In this document: positions 17,899-25,373 of the stretch, piece by piece | Layout of the letters: each line of letters opens with the position of its first letter | Position numbering within the stretch: the first letter of the stretch is position 1 | Assembly (NCBI RefSeq): GCF_014199325.1 | Contig: NZ_JACIJJ010000001.1 | Coordinates: 1,116,001-1,180,000, forward strand | Direction of reading: 5' to 3' | Length of the DNA stretch: 64,000 bases | Source: Sphingomonas yantingensis | GTDB lineage: Bacteria > Pseudomonadota > Alphaproteobacteria > Sphingomonadales > Sphingomonadaceae | Made by a program: the position numbers and the translations under genes | Notes under the pieces: model-generated | Databases searched by the model: none | What the model saw: the letters and a program-made list of their open reading frames with translations, nothing else | Told to the model about the DNA's origin: nothing

Positions 17899-18756
17899 AT
17901 GCTCGATTCGATCGGAAATGCCATTTCAGGTGCGGCGCGCGGTGTCGCCGATCTGGCCGGTCGCGTGTTCGACGCGAGTGACGCGCGCCAGTCGGACACG
18001 CGCGACGATGTGCGCTCGACTGGTCGGGACGGCGTGCGTCCGGGCCGGGGTGACGGGCCGGCGACGCCCGGCGAGAGCACGATCACCCCGTCGCCCGGCA
18101 TGCCCGGCTATCCCACGCCCCCCGCCGCGCCCTCCGCCGGCGACGGATCGGGCGCGCACGCGAGCGAGGGGGCGTCGATCGCCGACCACATCAACGAGGC
18201 GGCTTTCTATCGCGTCGCCGATGCGGCCGATGCCATGGGCCTCGACAATGCCGCGCGCCACATGCGTCACTATCTGGGCAATAGCGGCGAGACGCTGTCG
18301 ATCGATCCGAAGGCGATCCGGGCCGATATTCCGGCGATCCGCGAGGAAATCGACGCCTCGTTCGAAACCGACGTGCGCGCCGTCGCCGAAGCCCATGTCC
18401 GCGCGAACTATACCGGCGAGCCGATGACGTTTCAGGTGACGACGCCTTGGACCAGCACCTATGCCGGCAAGGAATTGTCTCAAGACTGGTTCTTTGCCGT
18501 CGGCGGGTTCAGCTATGCGCACACCGCCACCGTCACCGTCACGCCGGGGGCAAATGGTGCGGCACAGGTTTCGATCGACAGCGACTTGCACGTCTTCGAC
18601 CGTTACAACTGGGACGAGGGCAAGGGTGTCGACATCGGACCGCTGCGGATCGGCGACGAACAGCTCGGCCAGCTCCACCAGGCAGGTCTTGCGCAGGAGT
18701 TCGAGGTGCGCGGCAGCGCGGATGGCCCATCGGCGCGCTTCACCGTCGCACCTTGA
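17899..18756 (+). CDS. Unknown protein with proline-rich N-terminal region
   Basis: A 285-residue protein I do not recognise. Residues 1-30 form an amphipathic helix (MLDSIGNAISGAARGVADLA), 30-95 are disordered and rich in Asp, Arg, Gly and Pro, and 95-285 form an alpha/beta region. It includes NAARHMRHYLGNSGETLSI, an alternating beta stretch, and a C-terminal block with FDRYNWDEGKGVDIG then LGQLHQAGLAQEFEVRG. There is no signal peptide or transmembrane helix. From memory, the RYNWD-GK-LH-GLA block recurs at the C-termini of some predicted secreted or effector-like proteins; that is a weak lead, not an assignment. A small lipoprotein gene follows. Confidence 0.6.
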   Translation: MLDSIGNAISGAARGVADLAGRVFDASDARQSDTRDDVRSTGRDGVRPGRGDGPATPGESTITPSPGMPGYPTPPAAPSAGDGSGAHASEGASIADHINEAAFYRVADAADAMGLDNAARHMRHYLGNSGETLSIDPKAIRADIPAIREEIDASFETDVRAVAEAHVRANYTGEPMTFQVTTPWTSTYAGKELSQDWFFAVGGFSYAHTATVTVTPGANGAAQVSIDSDLHVFDRYNWDEGKGVDIGPLRIGDEQLGQLHQAGLAQEFEVRGSADGPSARFTVAP

Positions 18757-18787
18757 CCCGGGACACGGGACGCGGAACGGTGTCGGC

Positions 18788-19231
18788 GTGACATCGCGTA
18801 TCGCCCTTGCCGTGCTTGCCAGCCTGATGCTCGGGCTCGGCGCTTGTGGAGGAGCGGGCATGGCCTCGGCCGACAATATCAATCCCGCCGCGGTCGAACG
18901 GTTCATCGGCAAGCGGTTGCCGCGCAACGCGACGGCGATCCGCAGCGACGGCGAAAGCGGTGTCGATACCCGGACGCTGCTTCGGTTCGATGCGCCGGCG
19001 GCCGAGGCGGCTGGTTTTGCCGCGCGCGTCCTGGGGCGCGATCCGCGGCCGGGCGAAGATCCGATCATCGGCCATTTCGGGCAGGGGGTGGACTGGTGGA
19101 CTCCACTGGCCGGTCCCGGCAGCGCGGGTGGTCGGGCCGACGATCCCGCCCGCAACCGCAGTTTTCGCGTTCTCGTTGTCCCCGCTTCGGGAGGCATGGC
19201 GACCGTCTGGCTGGTGGCGTTCAGCCGCTGA
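18788..19231 (+). CDS. Small predicted lipoprotein of unknown function
   Basis: A 147-residue protein beginning at a GTG with a lipoprotein signal (VTSRIALAVLASLMLGLGAC, lipobox LGAC with Cys20). The mature part is a compact domain with VERFIGKRLPRNATAIRSDG and a beta-rich C-terminus ending VWLVAFSR. Expected to be anchored in the outer membrane. It follows the unknown gene at 17899 by 31 bases, so the two may be co-transcribed. No family recognised. The GTG start is chosen because it gives a complete lipoprotein signal; the ribosome site before it is poor. Confidence 0.65.
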   Translation: MTSRIALAVLASLMLGLGACGGAGMASADNINPAAVERFIGKRLPRNATAIRSDGESGVDTRTLLRFDAPAAEAAGFAARVLGRDPRPGEDPIIGHFGQGVDWWTPLAGPGSAGGRADDPARNRSFRVLVVPASGGMATVWLVAFSR

Positions 19232-19277
19232 GGTGAAATCTCGTGCGCGCCGGGGCCAAAGCCCCTATCTCCGCCCC

Positions 19278-21536
19278 ATGCGACGCCAGAACGGGCTCCC
19301 GAGCCGCCAGCAGATCCTCGACTTCATCGCCAGTTCGGACACGCCCGCGGGGAAGCGGGAGATCGCCAAGGGCTTCGGCTTGCACGGCGCGGACAAGATC
19401 GCACTCAAGGCGCTCTTGAAGGACATGACCGACGAGGGACTGATTGACATCGCCCCCGGCCGCGCGTTCCACAAGATGGGCGGGGTGCCCAAGGTAACGG
19501 TGCTGCGCGTCACCGACGCCGATGGCGATACCGTCTGGGCGGTGCCTGAACGCTGGGAGGCGGAGGGTATCCCGCAGCCGCGGCTGCGCGTGATCGAGCG
19601 CGGGCGCAAGGCATCGGCGCTCGGCCCCGGCGACCGCATCCTCGCGCGGACCGAAGAGGCGGGCAGCGGCTGGGTCGCGCACCCGATGAAGACTCTCGCG
19701 CGCGGCGAGGAGCAAATCCTCGGCGTGTTGCGCGAAGAGGGCGGGCGGCTTTTCCTCGCCGGGCTGGACAAGAAGATGAACCGCGACCTGCCGGTCGTCG
19801 ATCGCGGCGACGCGGAGCCCGGCGACCTGGTGCTCGCCGAAAAGACGGGCCGCCCGCCGCGGATCATGGCGAAGGTGGTCGAGCGGCTGGGCGATCCGTT
19901 CGCACCGCGCAGCTTTTCGATGATCGCCATCGCCAAGCACGGCATCCCCAACGTCTTCTCGCCCGAACTGATCGCCGAGGCCGAGCGGGTGGCGCGTCAG
20001 CCGCTCGGCGACGACCGCGAGGACCTGCGCCACCTGCCGATCGTCGCGATCGACCCGATCGACGCGCGCGATCATGACGACGCGGTCTGGGCGACGGCCG
20101 ACGACGACCCGGCGAACGAGGGCGGGTTCCGCGCGATCGTCGCGATTGCAGACGTTAGTTTCTACGTCCGCCCGGGCTCATTCCTCGACAAGGAAGCGAG
20201 GAAGCGCGGCAATTCGGTTTATTTCCCCGACCGCGTCGTGCCGATGCTGCCCGAAGTGCTGTCGGCGGACGTCTGCTCGCTGAAGGCCGATCAGGATCGC
20301 GCGGCGATGGCCTGCCACCTGCGCATCGGCAAGGACGGCGAGATCCTCGACTGGCGCTTCACCCGCGCCGTCGTGCGGCTGGCGGCGAACATCGCCTATG
20401 AGCATGCGCAGGCGGCGGTGGATGCGGTGAAGGCGGGTGAGACGCCGGAGACGGTCGATGCCGACCTCACGAAGACCGCATTGCTCCCGCTCTGGGATTG
20501 CTGGGCGGCATTGTCCCGCGCGCGTGACAAGCGCAGTCCGCTAGACCTTGATCTGCCCGAGCGGCGGGTGGTCCTCGACGAACAGGGCCACATTCTGTCG
20601 GTCGCCCCGCGCGAGCGGCTCGACGCGCATCGGCTGATCGAGGATTTCATGATTGCCGCCAATGTCGCCGCCGCCAAGGCGCTTGAGCGCAAGAAGGCGC
20701 CGGTCATGTATCGGATCCACGAGCCGCCAAGCCGCGAGAAGCTGACCGCGCTCAAGGACTATCTCAAGACCTTCGACATGAGCTTCGCGCTCGGCCAGGT
20801 GATCCGCCCGGCGACGTTCAACCACATTCTCGGCACGCTCAAGGAGCATGAAGCGCGCGAGGAGATCATGACGCAGGTACTGCGCACGCAGACCCAGGCT
20901 TATTACGGGCCGCAGAATGCGGGCCATTTCGGGCTGGCGCTGGGCAGCTATGCGCATTTCACCTCGCCGATCCGGCGCTATTCGGATCTGATCGTCCACC
21001 GGTCGCTTGTCGATGCCTACAAGCTCGGCGCCGGCGGGCTGTCGGCGGAGGATGCGGCGAACATGGAGCGGGTGGGCGAGCTGATCTCCAGCCTCGAGCG
21101 CCGGGCGATGGAGGCGGAGCGGGAGACGGTCGATCGCTATGTCGCCGCGTACTTGTCCCAGCATGTCGGTGAGGTGATGGACGCCAAGATCACCGGCGTC
21201 GCCGCCTTCGGCTTCTTCGCGACGGTCGAGGGGGTGGGGGGGGACGGCCTGGTCCCCGCGCGCGACCTAGGCCGCGAATATTTCCGGCACGACGAGGCGA
21301 GCCAGCGATTGATCGGCGAGGAGACGGGCGAGTTTTTTGCGCTCGGGCAGAAGCTCAAACTGCGGCTGGTCGAGGCAAACCCGGTATCTGGAGCGCTCCG
21401 CTTCGAACTGCCCGACGGCAAGGGATCGGGGAGCGGTGAGCGCGGCGACGATCGCCGGCGCGGCGGCCCGCCGCGGGTGCTGAAGCGCCGCGGGCGGCCG
21501 GCGAACATCAAGCATCAGGGAAAGAAGAAGCGCTGA
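19278..21536 (+). CDS. rnr: Ribonuclease R
   Basis: A 752-residue 3'-5' exoribonuclease of the RNase II/R family that degrades structured RNA. In order: N-terminal helix-turn-helix (about 10-70), cold-shock OB folds, the RNB catalytic domain with the aspartate cluster IDPIDARDHDDAVW, and GHFGLALGSYAHFTSPIRRYSD with the catalytic arginines split by the family's conserved pattern. A C-terminal S1 domain begins at VGEVMDAKITGVAAFGFF, and a basic tail ends GKKKR. The ATG at 19278 starts MRRQNGLPSRQQILDFI; the frame is open further upstream but only through the lipoprotein gene. Confidence 0.95.
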   Translation: MRRQNGLPSRQQILDFIASSDTPAGKREIAKGFGLHGADKIALKALLKDMTDEGLIDIAPGRAFHKMGGVPKVTVLRVTDADGDTVWAVPERWEAEGIPQPRLRVIERGRKASALGPGDRILARTEEAGSGWVAHPMKTLARGEEQILGVLREEGGRLFLAGLDKKMNRDLPVVDRGDAEPGDLVLAEKTGRPPRIMAKVVERLGDPFAPRSFSMIAIAKHGIPNVFSPELIAEAERVARQPLGDDREDLRHLPIVAIDPIDARDHDDAVWATADDDPANEGGFRAIVAIADVSFYVRPGSFLDKEARKRGNSVYFPDRVVPMLPEVLSADVCSLKADQDRAAMACHLRIGKDGEILDWRFTRAVVRLAANIAYEHAQAAVDAVKAGETPETVDADLTKTALLPLWDCWAALSRARDKRSPLDLDLPERRVVLDEQGHILSVAPRERLDAHRLIEDFMIAANVAAAKALERKKAPVMYRIHEPPSREKLTALKDYLKTFDMSFALGQVIRPATFNHILGTLKEHEAREEIMTQVLRTQTQAYYGPQNAGHFGLALGSYAHFTSPIRRYSDLIVHRSLVDAYKLGAGGLSAEDAANMERVGELISSLERRAMEAERETVDRYVAAYLSQHVGEVMDAKITGVAAFGFFATVEGVGGDGLVPARDLGREYFRHDEASQRLIGEETGEFFALGQKLKLRLVEANPVSGALRFELPDGKGSGSGERGDDRRRGGPPRVLKRRGRPANIKHQGKKKR

Positions 21537-21549
21537 GGCTGGCTGCACC

Positions 21550-22149
21550 TCAGGGCGTGACGATTTCCTCGGTCACGACCGTTTCGCTGCCGTCCTCGGT
21601 TTCCAGCCGCTCCGGCGCGGGTGCCTCGTCCTTGTAGAGGTCGGGGCGCCAGCCGCGCGTCACCAGCACCTGGTCGCCCTTCTTCGCCTGTGCGAAGAGC
21701 AGCGCGGCGAATTCGTCGGGGATGCCGACGCAGCCATGCGTGGCGGCGTTCGCCTCGACCTGGCTACCGTGGATCGCGACGCCGCCCCAGGTCAGGCGCA
21801 GCATGTACGGCATCGGCGCATTGTAGAGGTTCGAGACATGGTCGCGATCCTTTTCGAGGATCGGGAAGGTGCCCATCGGCGTCGGCTTGTGATCGGCGCC
21901 GTAGAGAATGTAGGCGCGGCCAATCTCGACCCCGCTGCGATAGACGTGCAGCTTCTCGGTCGCGAGGTCGACGACGATGCGCACCGGGCCGGCAGGGACG
22001 CCCTTGTCGTCCCAGGCATATTCGCCGGGCGCCAGCGGGCTTTCGAGGGAGATGACGCTGGTCACCGCCGGCCCGCGTGCATGCGCGGCGACGGGCAGCA
22101 TCGCGGTCGCAAGACCCGCCAGCACCAACCGAAGAAGCCCGTTCACCAT
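21550..22149 (-). CDS. L,D-transpeptidase (YkuD), exported
   Basis: A 199-residue protein with a signal peptide (MVNGLLRLVLAGLATAMLPV, cleavage after AHA) and a YkuD catalytic domain. The active-site region is GGVAIHGSQVEANAATHGCV, with the catalytic His and Cys in the HG-x(n)-HGC arrangement. It makes 3-3 cross-links or attaches proteins to peptidoglycan in the periplasm. It is convergent with rnr (13 bases between stops), and a six-bp CTGAGG/CCTCAG inverted repeat lies at the junction. About 120 bases separate it from moaB. Confidence 0.9.
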   Translation of the reverse strand: MVNGLLRLVLAGLATAMLPVAAHARGPAVTSVISLESPLAPGEYAWDDKGVPAGPVRIVVDLATEKLHVYRSGVEIGRAYILYGADHKPTPMGTFPILEKDRDHVSNLYNAPMPYMLRLTWGGVAIHGSQVEANAATHGCVGIPDEFAALLFAQAKKGDQVLVTRGWRPDLYKDEAPAPERLETEDGSETVVTEEIVTP

Positions 22150-22225
22150 CGCCGCACCCTTTTACCGATCGTTAGGTGCGATTATCGGTTTCGAGCTGCC
22201 GTTTGACTAGGGCGCGATTTGGTGC

Positions 22226-22241
22226 GTCCCGGCGCGGGACG
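22226..22241. repeat. 16-base palindromic element, copy 1
   Basis: GTCCCGGCGCGGGACG forms a short hairpin (GTCCCG/CGGGAC, loop GCG). The identical 16 bases occur at 29467-29482 in another intergenic gap. It lies between moaB and the L,D-transpeptidase gene, both minus strand, with no T-run, so a terminator role is uncertain. Confidence 0.45.
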
Positions 22242-22268
22242 GATCGTCACCTAGCAAAGACTACAGGG

Positions 22269-22793
22269 TTAACGCTCCTCGAGCCGCGGCATCAGTTCGA
22301 CGAAGTTGCAGGGCTTGTGGTCGATGTCGAGCTGGCTGGCGAGGATGCCGTCCCACCCGTCCTTCACCGCCCCGGTGGAGCCCGGGAGCGCGAAGATGTA
22401 GGTGCCGCGTGCGACCCCGGCACAGGCGCGCGACTGGATCGTCGAGGTGCCGATCTTGGCATAGCTCTGCCAGCGGAAGAGCTCGCCGAAGCCGGGGATG
22501 AGCTTGTCGCAAACGCGTTCAACCGCCTCGGGCGTCACGTCGCGGCCGGTCACCCCGGTGCCGCCGGTGGTGACGACCACCTCGACCGCGGGATCGTCGA
22601 TCCAGGCGTGGAGGCGGGCGACGATCACTTCGGCATCGTCCTTCACGATGCTGCGATCGGCGAGGATATGGCCCGCCGCGGTCAGCCGATCGACCAGCGT
22701 GTCGCCCGAGCGGTCGTCGGCCGCGCCGCGGGTGTCGGAGACGGTGAGGACGGCGATGCGGACGGGGCGCGAAACCTTAGCGGCTTCGGGCAT
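22269..22793 (-). CDS. moaB: Molybdenum cofactor biosynthesis protein B
   Basis: A 174-residue MoaB/MogA-fold protein that adenylylates molybdopterin in cofactor synthesis. The signature VVTTGGTGVTGRDVTPEAVE carries the TGGTG loop; FALPGSTGAVKDGWDGIL is the second conserved motif. Length matches MoaB. Its start overlaps the end of the lytic transglycosylase gene by 17 bases, so it is the last gene of a three-gene minus-strand run (UDG-like, transglycosylase, moaB) although the functions look unrelated. Confidence 0.92.
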   Translation of the reverse strand: MPEAAKVSRPVRIAVLTVSDTRGAADDRSGDTLVDRLTAAGHILADRSIVKDDAEVIVARLHAWIDDPAVEVVVTTGGTGVTGRDVTPEAVERVCDKLIPGFGELFRWQSYAKIGTSTIQSRACAGVARGTYIFALPGSTGAVKDGWDGILASQLDIDHKPCNFVELMPRLEER

Positions 22794-24549
22794 TGCCGAC
22801 CCGCGAGTTAACCGCGGTCGCGCCCTTCATGCCCGGAAAGCGCGGCCACATGCCCTGCGACAGCGCATGGCGGCTGTCCGAGGCCTTACCCGCCTGCATC
22901 TCGTACATCCAGTAGTTGCGCAGCACCGTCATGACGTAGCCGCGCGTCTCCCAGTAAGGGATGCTTTCGATATACAGGAGCGGGTCGCCGCCGTCCTTGG
23001 AGGTCAGGTTCCATGCGGCGACGGGCGAGGGGCCGGCGTTATAGGCGGCGATCACCTTGGGCAGCAGGCCGCCGGTCGCCGGCATGTCGCGCAGCTTCTC
23101 GAGATAGGATTGGCCGACTTCCATGTTGGTCGACGGACGCGACAGCGCGGAGCGGTCGACCACCGCGGTCATGCCCTTGGCCTTGGCGATGTCGCTGGCG
23201 GCCGACGGCATGATCTGCATCAGTCCATAGGCGCCAGCCGGGCTGACCACCGTCGAGCGGAAGCGCGATTCCTGAAGCGTGTGGGCATAGACCAGCGCCT
23301 TGTCCACGCGCCAGCCGCCGTCGGGCGTCCAGTTGGGCGCAGGATAGCGGGTCGCCACCTGCGGCGTCGCGCCCTGCGGGCAGTTGTGCGACAGCCAGAT
23401 CTGCGTCGCGGGCAGGTTGAGCGCGCCGGCGACGCGGGCGAGCGCGGCATAGTCGGCGGCGTCGCCGATCTTGGCCTGGTGCTTCAGCAGTTCGGCCGCC
23501 TCGTCGTCCTCGCCGATCTCGACCAGCGCTGCGGCGACACGGACGTTAGGGCGGCGTTCCAGCGCCTTCCAGTCGGCGCCGGCGGTGCGGTCGGGCAGGC
23601 GGTCGGTCGCCTCGGCGATGCCCAGCGCTTGGCGCGAGAGCATGCCGTAGAAGGTTTCGTTATACTGGCTGGCGGCGATGAGCCGCGCCTGGATCAGGTC
23701 GGGGCGGGCACAGGCCATGTCGGCGCGCGCGGCCCAGTAATGGCCGGCGGCGCGTAGGTCGACGTCGCTGGCGCGCTGCGCCACCGCGGCAAAGGCGATC
23801 TGCGCCGCCTTGCAGTCGTTCTGGCGCCAGGCGGCGAGGCCCTGCACCCAGTCGGCCTGCGGCACCCATTCGCCCGTGCCTGCCTGCGCGGCGGCAGCGA
23901 CGCGGCGGGTGTTGGCATCGTCGCCGGTCAGGAAATACATCCACGCCACGCGCTGGCGCCACTCGGTCAGCGCCTCGGGCGTCAGGCGGCTTTCATATTC
24001 GCTGACCAGTGCCTCGGCAGCGGCGCCGTCGTCGGCCTTGATGAACGGCTGGGCGCGGGTCGCGAGCTCAGCGGCGGCGGCGTCGCTGGCGGTGCCCTTG
24101 GTACGGATACGATTGGGCGCGCCGTCGACCCAGATCAGCCGCTGCGGCGTCGGCAGCGTCGGCAGCGTTTCGGCCCCGCGTACCTTGGCGAGGCGAGCGA
24201 GCGCAGGTGCCTGCGGCAGTTCGGGCGCCTCGGCCAGCAGCGCCATCAGCGGCGTGAGCTCGACCTTGGGCGAACCCTTTGCGGTATAGATCTCGGCGCG
24301 GGCGATCGCGTGAAGCGGGCCGGGGCGCATCGCGTCGAGCTGAAGCTGCGCATCGGCCCAGCGGCTTTCGCGGATTGCGGTGAACACCGCGCGGTATGCG
24401 GCGCGCTGTGCATCGTCGAGCTGGGCGGGGATGCCGCCGTTCGCCGAGGCGCTGCGCACCGGCAGCTTGTCGTCGTTCCCCGCCGCGAGTGCGAGGCCCG
24501 GCAGCGTCATGGAAGCAAGAAGCGCAACGGCGCCCAGACGAATACGCAT
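22777..24549 (-). CDS. Soluble lytic murein transglycosylase
   Basis: A 590-residue periplasmic enzyme. A signal peptide (MRIRLGAVALLASMTLPGLA) leads into a long alpha-helical superhelix (about 40-430) and a C-terminal SLT domain. The catalytic Glu lies in HTLQESRFRSTVVSPAGAYG, followed by GLMQIMPSAA and VIAAYNAGPSPVAAW. It cleaves the MurNAc-GlcNAc bond with 1,6-anhydro product formation during cell-wall turnover. The ATG at 24549 shares one base with the stop of the upstream UDG-like gene (TGATG), and its end overlaps moaB. Confidence 0.92.
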   Translation of the reverse strand: MRIRLGAVALLASMTLPGLALAAGNDDKLPVRSASANGGIPAQLDDAQRAAYRAVFTAIRESRWADAQLQLDAMRPGPLHAIARAEIYTAKGSPKVELTPLMALLAEAPELPQAPALARLAKVRGAETLPTLPTPQRLIWVDGAPNRIRTKGTASDAAAAELATRAQPFIKADDGAAAEALVSEYESRLTPEALTEWRQRVAWMYFLTGDDANTRRVAAAAQAGTGEWVPQADWVQGLAAWRQNDCKAAQIAFAAVAQRASDVDLRAAGHYWAARADMACARPDLIQARLIAASQYNETFYGMLSRQALGIAEATDRLPDRTAGADWKALERRPNVRVAAALVEIGEDDEAAELLKHQAKIGDAADYAALARVAGALNLPATQIWLSHNCPQGATPQVATRYPAPNWTPDGGWRVDKALVYAHTLQESRFRSTVVSPAGAYGLMQIMPSAASDIAKAKGMTAVVDRSALSRPSTNMEVGQSYLEKLRDMPATGGLLPKVIAAYNAGPSPVAAWNLTSKDGGDPLLYIESIPYWETRGYVMTVLRNYWMYEMQAGKASDSRHALSQGMWPRFPGMKGATAVNSRVGNARSR

Positions 24550-25259
24550 CAGGCTTGTCCCCCCAGGAGCGATTGCAGACAACGCCACGCCTCTCGCTTC
24601 ACCTGCGGATGCTTCATCATGAAGCGCGGGTGCGCGATGGCGAGTGCCTGCAACTCTCGGCCAGTCCGGTTAATGGCATGTAAAGCACGCGGAACGGGAG
24701 CACCGTCCGGCGCAAGGATCGCACGGCTCGTCGTATGGCCGACGATCAGTACGGTTTTTGCGGGCGTTAGGGAGAGCAGACGTTCAGTCGCGGCGGAAAG
24801 CGGCGGCAGGGCGTCGGGCGACAGCGTATCGGCCAGCGGCCGCGCCATCGCCAGGCCGGCGATCAGCACATCCTCTCGTGATCGCCCGATCGAGGCGAGG
24901 ATGCGGTCGAACATCGCACCCTCGATATCGCCGATCAGCGTGTCGCCATTCGGCTGATCGACCAGGATCAGGAGGTCGGCGTCCTGCGGCCCCTCGGGCG
25001 GCAGGATCGGGTTGCCCCAGCCTTGTTCCGGCGCGGTCGGGCCGAGCCGCCATGCCCAGTAGCTCGCATAATCGGTGGGTCCGGTCTCGATCGGCGCGGC
25101 AGCGGGCGTGGGGAAAGCGGAGGCGGCACGGGTCGGGCGCGCCAGCCAGTCGCGCGCGTCGTCCTCGACCAGCGCGTCGACGCCGGCATCCGCCCACCAT
25201 TCGAGCGCACTTGCCGCCAGCTCATCCCATCGGTGGTATTGATCGGCCCCCATCGCCAT
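24549..25259 (-). CDS. Uracil-DNA-glycosylase-like protein, divergent
   Basis: A 236-residue protein with a UDG-superfamily core: LLILVDQPNGDTLIGDIEG at the place of motif A, VLIAGLAMARPL, VLIVGHTTSRAIL, and a C-terminal HPRFMMKHPQVKREAWRCLQ that matches the HPSYLLRNPxxKREAW block of family 4 enzymes. Motif A of active family 4 enzymes (GEAPGxxED) is replaced by VDQPN, so base-excision activity is doubtful. No iron-sulfur cysteine cluster is seen. It is the first gene of the UDG-like/transglycosylase/moaB run and divergent from ETF-QO. Confidence 0.72.
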   Translation of the reverse strand: MAMGADQYHRWDELAASALEWWADAGVDALVEDDARDWLARPTRAASAFPTPAAAPIETGPTDYASYWAWRLGPTAPEQGWGNPILPPEGPQDADLLILVDQPNGDTLIGDIEGAMFDRILASIGRSREDVLIAGLAMARPLADTLSPDALPPLSAATERLLSLTPAKTVLIVGHTTSRAILAPDGAPVPRALHAINRTGRELQALAIAHPRFMMKHPQVKREAWRCLQSLLGGQA

Positions 25260-25275
25260 CTACCCAGCTATCAAC

Positions 25276-25291
25276 TTGACGCCCGCGTCAA
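25276..25291. promoter_or_regulatory. Palindromic operator candidate TTGACGCCCGCGTCAA
   Basis: A 16-bp palindrome with perfect TTGACG/CGTCAA arms in the 114-base divergent region between the UDG-like gene (minus) and ETF-QO (plus). It shares TTnACGnnnnCGTnAA with the site at 7198-7213 in the beta-oxidation promoter. ETF-QO is needed by every acyl-CoA dehydrogenase, so a shared operator is biologically sensible. The binding protein is unknown. Confidence 0.55.
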
Positions 25292-25373
25292 TCATCGTGC
25301 AGCGCAACTGCGGCCAAACCGCTCGCGCGTGCGACGATACGGGTGGGAAACGAGCCGGCGACGGAGAGAGTGA

